Part shown: piece after piece, positions 43,460 through 52,278 of the stretch
Position numbering within the stretch: the stretch's first letter is position 1
Layout of the letters: the number at the start of each line of letters is the position of its first letter
Source: DAOUEX01 sp034430235
GTDB taxonomy: Bacteria > Chloroflexota > Anaerolineae > UBA2200
Assembly (NCBI GenBank): GCA_964478075.1
Contig: CAYZGO010000004.1
Span: 62,001-126,000, forward strand
Reading direction: 5' to 3'
Length of the DNA stretch: 64,000 nt
Notes under the pieces: generated by a model
What the model was told of the DNA's origin: nothing
Database searches by the model: none
The model's input: the letters and a program-made list of their open reading frames with translations, nothing else
Made by a program: the position numbers and the translations under genes

Positions 43460-44742
43460 AGATCCTGTTGCTGGCTCCTTTCGATCTCTTCCCCCCGGTG
43501 CACGGGGGAAGCAGCATCGTTTACAACTTAATAAAGCACGCTGCCGCACGGCACAAAGTGAGCGCGCTCATCTCGCACCTTTACTCCCTCGGGAGACAGG
43601 TGGACCCCTCGTGCTCGAGCCCTCCAGGGCGAAGCTTCGAGGCCGAAGGCTTGAGCCCCCGTCGACCAGGGACGAACGGCCCCTTAGGGCGAAGCCTGGC
43701 TGCAGACAACGTCAACGTACATTACTGCCGGCGCTCGCCCTTCGACCGCTTGCGAGTGCTATCTTTCCTCGTCAATCCTTACTACTATCGCGCAGCCGAG
43801 CGCATATGCCGCCAGAGTCAACCCGATGTGATCCACTGCGAGACCCTGTGGCCTATCCTGGCAGGATGGCACTTGCGGCGCAAGTACCACGTGCCATTGC
43901 TTTGGGTCGAAGAGAACATCGAAGCACTCAAATTCGCCACTCTGGGGCGGCCAAGAATCATCACTTCACTGGTAGCAATAGTTGAGCGCTTTGCCTGCCA
44001 GCACGCCGATCACATCATCACGCTCACCGAGATTGACCAGGGGCATCTCAGAGAGCTGTATCACGTGCAAGCCGAGCGCGTGACCGTAATCACGCCCAGT
44101 CCGGATCTGTCAGACTTTCAGTGGGACAAAACGGCCCGGTCCGCAACACGCAAACGCTATGGCTTGTCCCAGGAGGATGTGCTGCTGACCTTCGTGGGCA
44201 ATATGAAGTACGAGCCCAACCAGCACGCTGTGCGTCGCATTGCGGACTGCATCTATCCTGCAGTGATGGACAGATATCCCAGCGCCAGATTTGTGGTCAT
44301 CGGACAGGGAGCGGAGCACCTCACTGACTGCCGCCGCGACAACATCATCTTCGCTGGCTACGTAAGCCGCCAAGACCTGGTGGCACACCTGTCAGCTACC
44401 GACATCTTTCTGGTGCCTGTCGAAACCGGCTCTGGCATAAGAGTCAAGATTCTGGAGGCGGCAGCGTGCGGACGGGCAGTCGTGGCTACAAGAAAGGCTA
44501 CGGAGGGCCTGGAGTTCTTCAACGACGACGAAATCGTGCGTGTAGAGGCAGTTGATCAGCGCTTCGTTGCCGCCGTTTTACGCCTGATCGAGGACGGGGC
44601 ATTGCGCACCGCCATAGGCGCACGTGTCCAACTACGCACGAGGCGCGAGTTAGGATGGGACAAGACGTTAGCAGAGTATGAACAAGCGTGTGCGAAAGCC
44701 ATCGCTGCCGCGCGAACACAAGGACGCCACGAGCCGGCATGA
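43456..44742 (+). CDS. Glycosyltransferase family 4/1 with a repeat-like insert
   Basis: A 428-residue GT-B enzyme: LAPFDLFPPVHGGSSIVYNLI; LLWVEENIEALKF; VGNMKYEPNQHAV; PVETGSGIRVKILEAAACGRAVVAT. ATG 43456 overlaps the previous stop (ATGA). Residues about 47-83 (RQVDPSCSSPPGRSF to PLGRSLAAD) have low complexity and are encoded by GC-rich inverted sequence resembling intergenic repeats. The usual family alignment would go from SHLYSLG straight to DNVNVHYC. The insert keeps frame, so the protein may still work. Confidence 0.87.
   Translation: MKILLLAPFDLFPPVHGGSSIVYNLIKHAAARHKVSALISHLYSLGRQVDPSCSSPPGRSFEAEGLSPRRPGTNGPLGRSLAADNVNVHYCRRSPFDRLRVLSFLVNPYYYRAAERICRQSQPDVIHCETLWPILAGWHLRRKYHVPLLWVEENIEALKFATLGRPRIITSLVAIVERFACQHADHIITLTEIDQGHLRELYHVQAERVTVITPSPDLSDFQWDKTARSATRKRYGLSQEDVLLTFVGNMKYEPNQHAVRRIADCIYPAVMDRYPSARFVVIGQGAEHLTDCRRDNIIFAGYVSRQDLVAHLSATDIFLVPVETGSGIRVKILEAAACGRAVVATRKATEGLEFFNDDEIVRVEAVDQRFVAAVLRLIEDGALRTAIGARVQLRTRRELGWDKTLAEYEQACAKAIAAARTQGRHEPA
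43595..43707. repeat. Repeat-derived in-frame insert in a glycosyltransferase gene
   Basis: Contains AGGGCGAAGC twice and GAGGCCGAAGGCTTGAG, which resembles the GGCTTGAGGCCGAAGG seen in the ybaK-galK gap (about 3205-3245). Boundaries are approximate. Confidence 0.5.
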
Positions 44743-45833
44743 ATAGACTGGCGATCGCTCTCAAGAACACGCCACTTCTCTTGCGCGGCGTCTATGAATA
44801 CAACATCGCCAGCCGTTTTGGCCCGTTGCCGCCGCGTGAATGGATGTTTCCGGTTACCTACCGCTGTGATGCGCGGTGCGTGATGTGCAATATCTGGCAA
44901 AGCAGCAAGGCTGGTGAGCTGAGCATAGCGCAATGGAAGCACATACTCGATGATCGTCTGTTTGCTGGCATCGAGAGCATAAACCTGACTGGTGGGGAGC
45001 CCACCCTGCGTCGTGATCTGCCACAACTGGTGCAATTGCTGATAGACAAGCTGCCAGCCTTGCGGCGGTTGACGCTCACGACCAATGCTTTGAACAGCAG
45101 CCACGTCATCAATCACTGTGAGCAACTCGGTGAGCTCTGCGCAGGTCGTGGCATCAGCTACTTCGTCGGCGTCTCGCTGGACGCCATAGGCCCTCTGCAC
45201 GACGAGATGCGGGGCATACCAGATGCCTTCGAAAAGGTGGAGTGCACGCTCGAAAGACTGCAGCGTCTCCGCGAACAAGGCAGGCTGCGGGTCGGTATCA
45301 ACTGCACGCTCACCAGCCACAACCTGCACGACGCCAAGAACGTCCGCCAGTGGTGCGCTGAACGGGATTTGGAGGTCAACTTTATTATCGCTTCGTTCGC
45401 CGAAAGCTACTACGCAAACATCGAAGCCGCGAAGGACCTGGAAATCACAGCACAACAGCGCAGGGCGCTGATCGCTTTTCTGACCGAGCTGGCTGCACAG
45501 AAATCACTGGGGAACCTTGCCGCTTACTTTTACGCTGACGCAGCACGCATGATAGAAAGAGGAACGGCACGTACGACCCCTTGTGTATTCCAGAAAGATG
45601 CCTTCATCCTAGATGCTCGGGGAGACCTGCAGTACTGTATGTACAGCCGCAAGCTCGGCAACGTGCGCAAAGAGAGCGCAGCAGCTCTGTACTATGCACC
45701 GCAGAACCTGGCCCACCGCCAAGAGATCATTGCGAGCAAATGCCAGAATTGCACAATCACCTGCTTCCTGGAACTCTGCCTGGCCAAGGATGCGCTCAAG
45801 TACTTGAGATTCCTGCTCGGAAGGCGAACATGA
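44739..45833 (+). CDS. Radical SAM/SPASM-type protein
   Basis: A 364-residue radical SAM enzyme from ATG 44739, which overlaps the previous stop (ATGA). Cluster motif TYRCDARCVMCNIWQ, then LTGGEPTLRRDLPQLV and VGVSLDAIGPLHDEMRG. Near the C-terminus TPCVFQKDAFILDARGDLQYC, then CQNCTITCFLELC, give a second cysteine set that may hold an auxiliary Fe-S cluster. This is the second radical SAM gene in the cluster; the substrate is unknown, perhaps a sugar, lipid or peptide part of the product. Confidence 0.85.
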   Translation: MNRLAIALKNTPLLLRGVYEYNIASRFGPLPPREWMFPVTYRCDARCVMCNIWQSSKAGELSIAQWKHILDDRLFAGIESINLTGGEPTLRRDLPQLVQLLIDKLPALRRLTLTTNALNSSHVINHCEQLGELCAGRGISYFVGVSLDAIGPLHDEMRGIPDAFEKVECTLERLQRLREQGRLRVGINCTLTSHNLHDAKNVRQWCAERDLEVNFIIASFAESYYANIEAAKDLEITAQQRRALIAFLTELAAQKSLGNLAAYFYADAARMIERGTARTTPCVFQKDAFILDARGDLQYCMYSRKLGNVRKESAAALYYAPQNLAHRQEIIASKCQNCTITCFLELCLAKDALKYLRFLLGRRT

Positions 45834-46600
45834 GTCAAGATCCTGTGCCTAACAACCTTGAACAACCGCGTGACGAATACCGTACCATACCCGAAGGAGG
45901 CTTGGCGGCCAATTTCTGGAACTATGTGCAGCGAGTGACAGGCGAGCGCTCGCTTGGTCGCTTTGTGTGGCAGGGCACTGTCCTGACGCTGCTGTACCGC
46001 CTGCCGACCATCTGGACATCTATTCTGCGTGGCATCATCTACCGCACCGTGCTTGGTGAGGTCGGCTCGTCTTGCCTGATCGAAGAAGACGTCCGCTTCC
46101 GTGTCCCACGACGCGTTTTCCTCGGCAGCCGGGTCTTCATAGGCCAGTACAGCCTTCTCAATGCAACCTGCAAGGACAGTTTCATCCGCCTGGGCAATGA
46201 CGTGCACCTGGCCCGCTTCTGCACGCTCCGGGCGGGCAAGCGCGGCATCACTTTACACGATGGCGTGGGGATCAACCAATACACCTTCCTGGACGGCAAT
46301 GGCGGGGTCGAAATCGGGCCAGATACACTCCTTTCGCCAGGGGTGCAATGTATCAGTGGCAACCACATCTTCGACAATCCTGACGTGCCCATCAAGTACC
46401 AGGGCACTGAGTATGGTAAGATTACCATCGGTGAGGATTGCTGGCTGGGCACCAACGTGATTGTGCTACCAGGAGTCACCCTTGGGAGGGGCGCAGTCAT
46501 TGGAGCAGGAGCCGTGGTAACAAAGGACATCCCTGCATACGGCATCGCGCTGGGCATCCCGGCCAAAGTGATTGGATTTCGAGGCGAGAATGGCAAGTGA
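45830..46600 (+). CDS. Hexapeptide-repeat acyltransferase (LbetaH)
   Basis: A 256-residue left-handed beta-helix transferase. Repeats run from about residue 75 to the end; GNHIFDNPDVPIKYQG contains the catalytic-type His, and VIVLPGVTLGRGAVIGAGAVVTKD the last coils. It resembles maltose/galactoside O-acetyltransferases. It probably O-acetylates a sugar in the glycan. The start overlaps the previous stop (ATGA at 45830), as with its neighbours. Confidence 0.88.
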   Translation: MSQDPVPNNLEQPRDEYRTIPEGGLAANFWNYVQRVTGERSLGRFVWQGTVLTLLYRLPTIWTSILRGIIYRTVLGEVGSSCLIEEDVRFRVPRRVFLGSRVFIGQYSLLNATCKDSFIRLGNDVHLARFCTLRAGKRGITLHDGVGINQYTFLDGNGGVEIGPDTLLSPGVQCISGNHIFDNPDVPIKYQGTEYGKITIGEDCWLGTNVIVLPGVTLGRGAVIGAGAVVTKDIPAYGIALGIPAKVIGFRGENGK

Positions 46601-48117
46601 GTACGGACTTGAGTGACGGCAACGGGACCCCTGATCTTGCCAGGCCCGCAGGCCAGTTGGCGCCAGGCATAGCCTTGGTGCTCGCTGGTCAGGCGTCTTT
46701 TGTGCTTTGCGGGTACCTGCTCCACTTTTACCTGAGCCGCGCCATTGGCCCAGTCGTTTTCGGCACGTATGGCGTGATCATAAACGTGTTAACCTGGACG
46801 GAGAGCGTACTTGAGAGCGGCGTCCCCTGGGCAGTGCGCAGGTTTCTACCGGCGGATCCCAAAGCTTCCACCTCCATCCTGCGCGCTGGCCTTACGTGGC
46901 AAATGATCGTCACGACGGTACTCTATGCGATAACCATGCTTGCAGCGCCCTGGTTTGCGGGCGTCATTGGGGATAGCGGCCTGACCTTCCACCTGCGCCT
47001 TGCGCTCACAGACCTGCTGCTGATGGCCCTGTATACTTTCTATCGCGCTGCACTCAACGGGTTCCGATTGTTCGCCGCACAGGGTGCATCCATGGCCTCC
47101 TACGCTGTAGGTAAGCTGGCATTCAGCGCGCTGTTGGTGAAATTGGGCTACTCGCTGACAGGCGCACTCGTCGGCAACATTCTGGGAAGTCTGATAGGAT
47201 GGCTGGCCACTTTCTTGCTGCTGAAACGTAGGATTGGATCGGAGCTGAGCCGCACTGCCGCAACAACTGCGCGTGCTTCCCGGCAGTACAATGGGCGAAC
47301 CATTCTGGGTTTCGCCCTCCCTACCGTGCTGTTCACACTTGCCAGCACATTCCTCACCAGCGTGGGCCTAGTCGCAGTAAAGGCGTTGGTAGCCGACGGC
47401 TCGCAGCTCGGTCATTACACTGCCGCCAACTATCTGGGCACCGCACCAACACTGCTGCTCGCAGCATTCTCACTGACGCTCTTCCCTCACCTAGCCAGCT
47501 CCATCGCTGCCAAGAATTGGAATCTGACGAGGACGTACATCCGTTCTGCCGTCCGCTATCTTGCTCTGGTGCTGATCCCTGGCACCTTCCTAGTGCTAGG
47601 CACCTCTCCACACCTCATATCCGTTGTCTATCCGAGACAGTATGCGGTGGCTGCCCCTCTGTTGAACCTGCTGATCATCAGCACAGGGCTCTACGCCCTG
47701 TACATGATCTTTGCCAATGTGATTCTCGCAGAAGGTCGGGTGTTCCTGGCACTGAGTATCCCCAGTGCACTGTTACCTGTGAGCCTGATGGCTACCTGGT
47801 ATCTGACCAGGCAGCTCGGCCCGTCGGGCGCTGCGTATGCCGCCGTGCTGACCAAGGGACTGGCCGCACTAGCAACAGCCGTTTACGTGCTGCGGCATTA
47901 TACAGTGCATCTGGACTGGACATCCCTGCTGCGGGTAAGCATAGCGTCATTGGGCATGTATGGCCTGACACGGCTCTACGTGGCACAGGGAGCACTGTTC
48001 TTGCCCTACTGTCTGGTTCTCGGCGCCATGTATCTGGCGCTGCTGTGCCTGCTAGGAGAGGTCAGTGTTAAGGATCTGCAGAAATGGCGCGCCGCCATAT
48101 CAAGCGTGCTTCAATAA
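46597..48117 (+). CDS. Lipid-linked oligosaccharide flippase (MOP/Wzx type)
   Basis: A 506-residue membrane protein with about 12-14 helices. Early segment YLLHFYLSRAIGPVVFGTYGVIIN matches polysaccharide_synt-type flippases, and AAFSLTLFPHLASSIA is seen in the middle. GTG 46597 overlaps the acyltransferase stop (GTGA). It would flip the completed lipid-linked glycan across the membrane. No Wzy polymerase gene is recognised in the window. Confidence 0.88.
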   Translation: MSTDLSDGNGTPDLARPAGQLAPGIALVLAGQASFVLCGYLLHFYLSRAIGPVVFGTYGVIINVLTWTESVLESGVPWAVRRFLPADPKASTSILRAGLTWQMIVTTVLYAITMLAAPWFAGVIGDSGLTFHLRLALTDLLLMALYTFYRAALNGFRLFAAQGASMASYAVGKLAFSALLVKLGYSLTGALVGNILGSLIGWLATFLLLKRRIGSELSRTAATTARASRQYNGRTILGFALPTVLFTLASTFLTSVGLVAVKALVADGSQLGHYTAANYLGTAPTLLLAAFSLTLFPHLASSIAAKNWNLTRTYIRSAVRYLALVLIPGTFLVLGTSPHLISVVYPRQYAVAAPLLNLLIISTGLYALYMIFANVILAEGRVFLALSIPSALLPVSLMATWYLTRQLGPSGAAYAAVLTKGLAALATAVYVLRHYTVHLDWTSLLRVSIASLGMYGLTRLYVAQGALFLPYCLVLGAMYLALLCLLGEVSVKDLQKWRAAISSVLQ

Positions 48118-48126
48118 AGGGTTGTT

Positions 48127-48219
48127 ATGAAGTACCGCTTCGAGGACTGTTTTTCAGACGAGGATTGCAGCACAGTTCGGCAAGGTGAGGAGAATCGCAT
48201 CAATAAGGACAGACTATGA
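48127..48219 (+). CDS. Small 30-residue coupled frame
   Basis: MKYRFEDCFSDEDCSTVR and onward, 30 codons, with AAAGGG upstream. Its TGA overlaps the ATG of the glycosyltransferase gene (ATGA), continuing the overlap pattern of this operon. It could be a leader peptide. It has no family match. Confidence 0.33.
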   Translation: MKYRFEDCFSDEDCSTVRQGEENRINKDRL

Positions 48220-49157
48220 ACAAAGAGCATGTGTATCTTTCCATTGTCATCCCAGTTTTCGACGAGGAAGCAAGCGTGCAGCCACTGCTGGAGGAGCTGG
48301 AGCCAGTACTGCAGTCACTGCATCGCCCCTATGAAGTCATCTTCGTGGACGACGGCAGCACTGACGGCTCGTTCGCAGCGCTGCAGCGATTGCACGACGC
48401 AAGCCCGGCCAACATCCGCGTTATTCGCTTCCGTCGCAACTTTGGCAAGACAGCAGCGCTGTCAGCGGGCTTCAAGCGTGCTCGAGGCGAAGTAGTGGTG
48501 ACCATGGACGCCGATTTGCAGGACGACCCGCACGAGCTGCCAAAGCTGCTGCACAAGCTGGATGAAGGCTACGACCTAGTCACGGCCTGGAGAGAGCAGC
48601 GTCGGGATTCGCCATGGAAAACGCTCCTCTCGCGCATCTTCAACAGTACCGTTGCCCGGCTCACGGGTATCAAGCTGCACGATTTCAACTGCGGCTTCAA
48701 AGCCTACCGGCTGCAGGTGGCGCATGAACTCAAACTGTATGGTGACCTGCACCGCTTCATCCCGGTGCTGGCCTACTGGAAAGGCTTCACTGTCACCGAA
48801 GTTCCCGTTCTGCATCGCCCCAGGAGTTTTGGTCACTCCAAGTATGGGTGGCAGCGTATGGCGCGGGGCTTCTTCGACTTCCTGGTGGTACTGTTCGTGA
48901 CGCACTACCTGCGGCGGCCGCTCCAGTTGTTCGGCACGCTGGGCACCATCAGCTTGATCGTTGGCATCGTTCTCGGTCTCCACCTGACGTACCTGTGGCT
49001 GTTCGGTCCTGGCATCGGCTGGCGTCCGGCGCTGTTCGTGGATATCCTGGCGGTTGTGGTTGGCGTGCAGCTAATAGCCATCGGTCTGCTCGGTGAAATG
49101 CTGCGCAACTTTGCCTACCGCAGCGAGGACGAATATTCAGTGCGCACCGAGCTCTGA
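48216..49157 (+). CDS. Polyprenyl-phosphate glycosyltransferase family 2 (DPM1/ArnC-like)
   Basis: A 313-residue GT2. SIVIPVFDEEASV; VIFVDDGSTDGS; TMDADLQDDP (DxD metal site); then a family-specific RIFNSTVARLTGIKLHDFNCGFKAYR. Two C-terminal membrane helices (GTLGTISLIVGIVLG and FVDILAVVVGVQLIAIGLLGEML). It likely makes undecaprenyl- or dolichyl-phosphate sugar used outside the membrane. Last gene of the cluster. Confidence 0.92.
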   Translation: MNKEHVYLSIVIPVFDEEASVQPLLEELEPVLQSLHRPYEVIFVDDGSTDGSFAALQRLHDASPANIRVIRFRRNFGKTAALSAGFKRARGEVVVTMDADLQDDPHELPKLLHKLDEGYDLVTAWREQRRDSPWKTLLSRIFNSTVARLTGIKLHDFNCGFKAYRLQVAHELKLYGDLHRFIPVLAYWKGFTVTEVPVLHRPRSFGHSKYGWQRMARGFFDFLVVLFVTHYLRRPLQLFGTLGTISLIVGIVLGLHLTYLWLFGPGIGWRPALFVDILAVVVGVQLIAIGLLGEMLRNFAYRSEDEYSVRTEL

Positions 49158-49218
49158 TTGTGAGCCAGGTCTCCACCTCTCGCTCCCTTGGGAGTGATGC
49201 ATCCTAGTCCCCAGCCAG

Positions 49219-49249
49219 CCGTCCGTGCGTGAGTTGTAGTGCCGGACGG
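49219..49249. terminator. Weak bidirectional hairpin after the glycan cluster
   Basis: CCGTCCG (49219-49225) and CGGACGG (49243-49249) pair over a 17-nt loop in the gap between convergent genes. No U-tract. Confidence 0.35.
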
Positions 49250-49315
49250 GCAATTGCGTACAGCGTCCTCTCGCAGGCTGACTCCTCAGCTCGAACTATT
49301 GCTTTGACTGCCAGC

Positions 49316-50137
49316 TCAGTGCCGTACCATCATGCCAGGCTGACACGTACGACAAAAGTTGGTCAATCGCCGCCGGGCCGTTATCTCCGAAATCGGGTTG
49401 CCACAGCATGGGCAAGGCTCTCCCCCATGGCCATGCACCTGCAAGAAATCGCGGATTTCCACGTGGATGTCGGCCCCTACGCGTTCGCTCAAGGTTTCGA
49501 TCGCCTCTCGCAACACAGTGTGCATAGCTTCGTATACTCGCCGCACCTCATTATCGCTCAACGAGCGCTTCTTGCGGAAGGGGTACACGCCAGCACGGAA
49601 CAGGATCTCGTCGGCATAGGCATTGCCGATGCCAGCCACAAAACTCTGATTGGTGAGGATACCCTTGATCTCGCCACGGCGGCGGCGCAAGCGCGCGGTG
49701 AAGACCTCGAATGTCAACTGCGGATCAAGGGCCTCTGGTCCCTGTGAAGCAAAGGCCGGCACCAACTCCGGGGCCGGCGTCAGATAAATCTTGCCCATTG
49801 TCACAGCATCGCTGTAGCGCAGACTCATGCCACCTGCAAAACGCAGCACCACAAAGGGCTTGCCTGGGACCTTTTTGCCAGAGGTGTGGTAGCGCAAGCG
49901 GCCTGCCAGCATGGGGTTGAGGACCAGCCAGTCGCCAGACGAGAGTCTGAAAAGCAAGAACTTGCCTCGTCTGGATACGGACTCGACACACTGTCCCACG
50001 AGACGCGAAGCAAAGTCATGCTCTGTCAGGTTTCGCACCACGATAGGCTTCAGAACGCTGGCCTGTTCGATCCTGGCACCTGTCAACTGACGTTGTAGGA
50101 ACTCGGCGATGACCTCAAGATCAGGCAGTTCTGGCAC
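49316..50137 (-). CDS. mutM: Formamidopyrimidine-DNA glycosylase
   Basis: Bifunctional glycosylase/AP lyase that excises oxidised purines. The start is GTG 50137 because Pro must be the second codon (PELPDLEVIAEFL; catalytic Pro1 and Glu2). Beta-hairpin Lys region RGKFLLFRL; helix-2-turn-helix GIGNAYADEILFRAG; zinc finger CPCCGNPI with CRTC at the end. 273 residues. GGAGGGTG lies before GTG. Third gene after PfkB and P1 peptidase. Confidence 0.93.
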   Translation of the reverse strand: MPELPDLEVIAEFLQRQLTGARIEQASVLKPIVVRNLTEHDFASRLVGQCVESVSRRGKFLLFRLSSGDWLVLNPMLAGRLRYHTSGKKVPGKPFVVLRFAGGMSLRYSDAVTMGKIYLTPAPELVPAFASQGPEALDPQLTFEVFTARLRRRRGEIKGILTNQSFVAGIGNAYADEILFRAGVYPFRKKRSLSDNEVRRVYEAMHTVLREAIETLSERVGADIHVEIRDFLQVHGHGGEPCPCCGNPISEITARRRLTNFCRTCQPGMMVRH

Positions 50138-50149
50138 AGCACCCTCCAA

Positions 50150-51283
50150 TCACCCCAATCTGCCGTGCCTGCGCAGCAGCGTCAGTAGTGCTGCGATGGG
50201 CAGCGCCTCACTCACGTGCCCATCGCGTCCCTCCATTGTGTCTGCCCTCAGCAGCGCGTTGAGCACTGCTTCCTCTGTGGACTCCGCCACAGCGTGAAAC
50301 AGGCCATCGAGCACTGGTGCATTGTCTTCCACCAGTTCCAGACGTCGCGTCAGAGAGGAAGGCGCATGTGCAATCCGGTTGCTCGTGGAAAAGGCCAGCA
50401 CAAAGTCCCCGCTGCTATGGCTGGCGATGGCTCCTGTGCGCGCCAGACCGTGGACGGCGCGGCGTGCTATTCTGGCCAGTTGGTGTGGGGCGAGTGGCGC
50501 ATCAGTGGCAATGACTACCATCACTGAGCCCCCTGCAGAGGCCGCCTCGCTGGCAGCCACTGGCAGTTCGCCTCCGACGGGCACACCCATCACCAACAGG
50601 TCACGCCGCCGTCCGAAATTGGCAACAAGCAGTACCCCGACGGTGAAAGCACCCAGGGACGCAGGCAGCCGCCGGGAAGCTGTACCAACGCCCGCTTTGA
50701 AGCCAAAGGCTGACATACCTGTCCCGGCACCTACTGCCCCCTCTTCGACGGGGCCACTTACCGCCGAGTTCAAAGCGGTGAAGACGTGTTCGGCGCGTAG
50801 GTGGCGGCCCTGCATGTCGTTGAGGTAGCCATCGCTGCACTCACCGACAACTGGATTGACCGTTGACGTCGTGATGCCGATGTCTGGGTTCCGTTCTATG
50901 CACCACTGCACCAATGCGTCGACAACGAGCCCGACACTGAGCGTGTTAGTGAGCACGATAGGCGTTTCCAGAGTGCCCAGCTCTAGTATCTGAGGCAAAC
51001 CGGTGCATTTGCCAAACCCGTTGATAACGTGCACAGACGCCGCCACTTTGTCACGAAAAAGGTTACCGCCGTGGGGCAATACCGCTGTCACACCGGTGCG
51101 TACCGGTCCCTTGCCAGGAACGAGGGCACCCTGTCCAGCGATCAACGTGCAGTGCCCCACCAGCACGCCTTCCACATCGGTGATCGTATTCGAGCGCCCC
51201 GTTGGCATTTCGCCCACAGTGATGCCCACTTCACGCGCACGAGCCCGCTGATGAGCTCCCTCTGGCAATGTCTTACGGCTCAA
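50150..51283 (-). CDS. P1 family peptidase (DmpA-like aminopeptidase)
   Basis: A 377-residue N-terminal-nucleophile-type hydrolase. GRSNTITDVEGVLVGH at the start; TNTLSVGLVVDAL and VGECSDGYLND in the centre; GAGTGMSAFGFKAGVGTASR carries the region where self-cleavage occurs in DmpA (usually G-x-GTxSR). The nucleophile reads as Ala-Ser, fitting. TTG 51283 has GGAGG at 7 nt and overlaps the PfkB stop (TTGA); GTG 51307 is the alternative. Probably cleaves D- or beta-amino-acid amides. Confidence 0.85.
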   Translation of the reverse strand: MSRKTLPEGAHQRARAREVGITVGEMPTGRSNTITDVEGVLVGHCTLIAGQGALVPGKGPVRTGVTAVLPHGGNLFRDKVAASVHVINGFGKCTGLPQILELGTLETPIVLTNTLSVGLVVDALVQWCIERNPDIGITTSTVNPVVGECSDGYLNDMQGRHLRAEHVFTALNSAVSGPVEEGAVGAGTGMSAFGFKAGVGTASRRLPASLGAFTVGVLLVANFGRRRDLLVMGVPVGGELPVAASEAASAGGSVMVVIATDAPLAPHQLARIARRAVHGLARTGAIASHSSGDFVLAFSTSNRIAHAPSSLTRRLELVEDNAPVLDGLFHAVAESTEEAVLNALLRADTMEGRDGHVSEALPIAALLTLLRRHGRLG

Positions 51284-52218
51284 ACCACACCTCCCTTCTT
51301 CAGCCACTTTCTAGCCTTGGCAGAATCCAAACTGGCTCTCCCCACTTTTATCTGCTGTCGTCTGCGTGCTAACTCGGTGAGAACCTGCTGTTCGGCAGCA
51401 ATGGCGCGGTAAGCAAAGGCAGGCAGCGACATAGCAGCAGCCACAGAGGCGAAGGCCAGACTCTCGGCAGGCCCAACGCCGGCCAGGAAGCGATGGACGA
51501 AAGAGGCCGCAAAAGCATCGCCCGCGCCCGTCGCATTAACCATAGGCTGTGGACAAGCATTGACGCGATAGAGGTTTTCTCCCCACGCCAGAAACGCACC
51601 GCGTTCGCCACAGGTGATCACACATAAGAGATGTGGCCCGCCCTCACACAATCGCGCCACGGCCTGTTCGAGTGTGTCCCCGCAAAGCTCCCGCGCCTCG
51701 CGCTGGTTCAGGAATATCCCGGACAAATAGGGCAAGAGACGGGAGAATGCGCCGAACTCTCCCTTATAGTCTCCCTGTGGCGAAAGATAGACCGCCTGTC
51801 CATGAGTGACTGCCTTGCGTGCCACTGCTAGTTGGTAGTCAGGGGGTGCAGTGCCCAACCACACGCACGTGGAAACCCAAAAGCCTTCGCCCAGGGCATC
51901 CACGTGCAGCAAGCGTCCTACACCAAGCTCATAGTGAAAGCGCGAGATGTGCCCCGCAGAATCGTAGACCAGATGTATCTTTGCGTTGGGGCCCTGCGCG
52001 ACCTTGAGCCTCCACAGAATGTCATCACGTTGCAGTTCGTCTAATAGTGAGCGATCAAAGTCGGTGCCCACCTGACTCCAGAACTGCACTGCATGGCCAA
52101 GCCTGGTCAGAGCAATGGCGCTATAGACTGCCGATCCCCCCAGGCAGTATGTTTTCACATTGGATTGCTCCAGACGATCCATGGAGAGAACGCCTGTCAC
52201 GCTGAAAGTGTACACCAC
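51280..52218 (-). CDS. PfkB family carbohydrate kinase
   Basis: A 312-residue ribokinase-fold enzyme. LGGSAVYSAIALTRLGHAVQFWSQVG (N-terminal signature) and NATGAGDAFAASFVHRFLAG (catalytic Asp, anion hole). The rest of the fold is ordinary. Substrate could be a sugar or nucleoside; there is no neighbour to decide. GTG 52218 or Met13 could be the start. First gene of a three-gene unit and divergent from DegV. Confidence 0.88.
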   Translation of the reverse strand: MVYTFSVTGVLSMDRLEQSNVKTYCLGGSAVYSAIALTRLGHAVQFWSQVGTDFDRSLLDELQRDDILWRLKVAQGPNAKIHLVYDSAGHISRFHYELGVGRLLHVDALGEGFWVSTCVWLGTAPPDYQLAVARKAVTHGQAVYLSPQGDYKGEFGAFSRLLPYLSGIFLNQREARELCGDTLEQAVARLCEGGPHLLCVITCGERGAFLAWGENLYRVNACPQPMVNATGAGDAFAASFVHRFLAGVGPAESLAFASVAAAMSLPAFAYRAIAAEQQVLTELARRRQQIKVGRASLDSAKARKWLKKGGVV

Positions 52219-52278
52219 GCAACTAACGCCCCTGCTGTGTGTTTGCTTAGGCAGATACTCGTATCAGGAGAGAAAACC

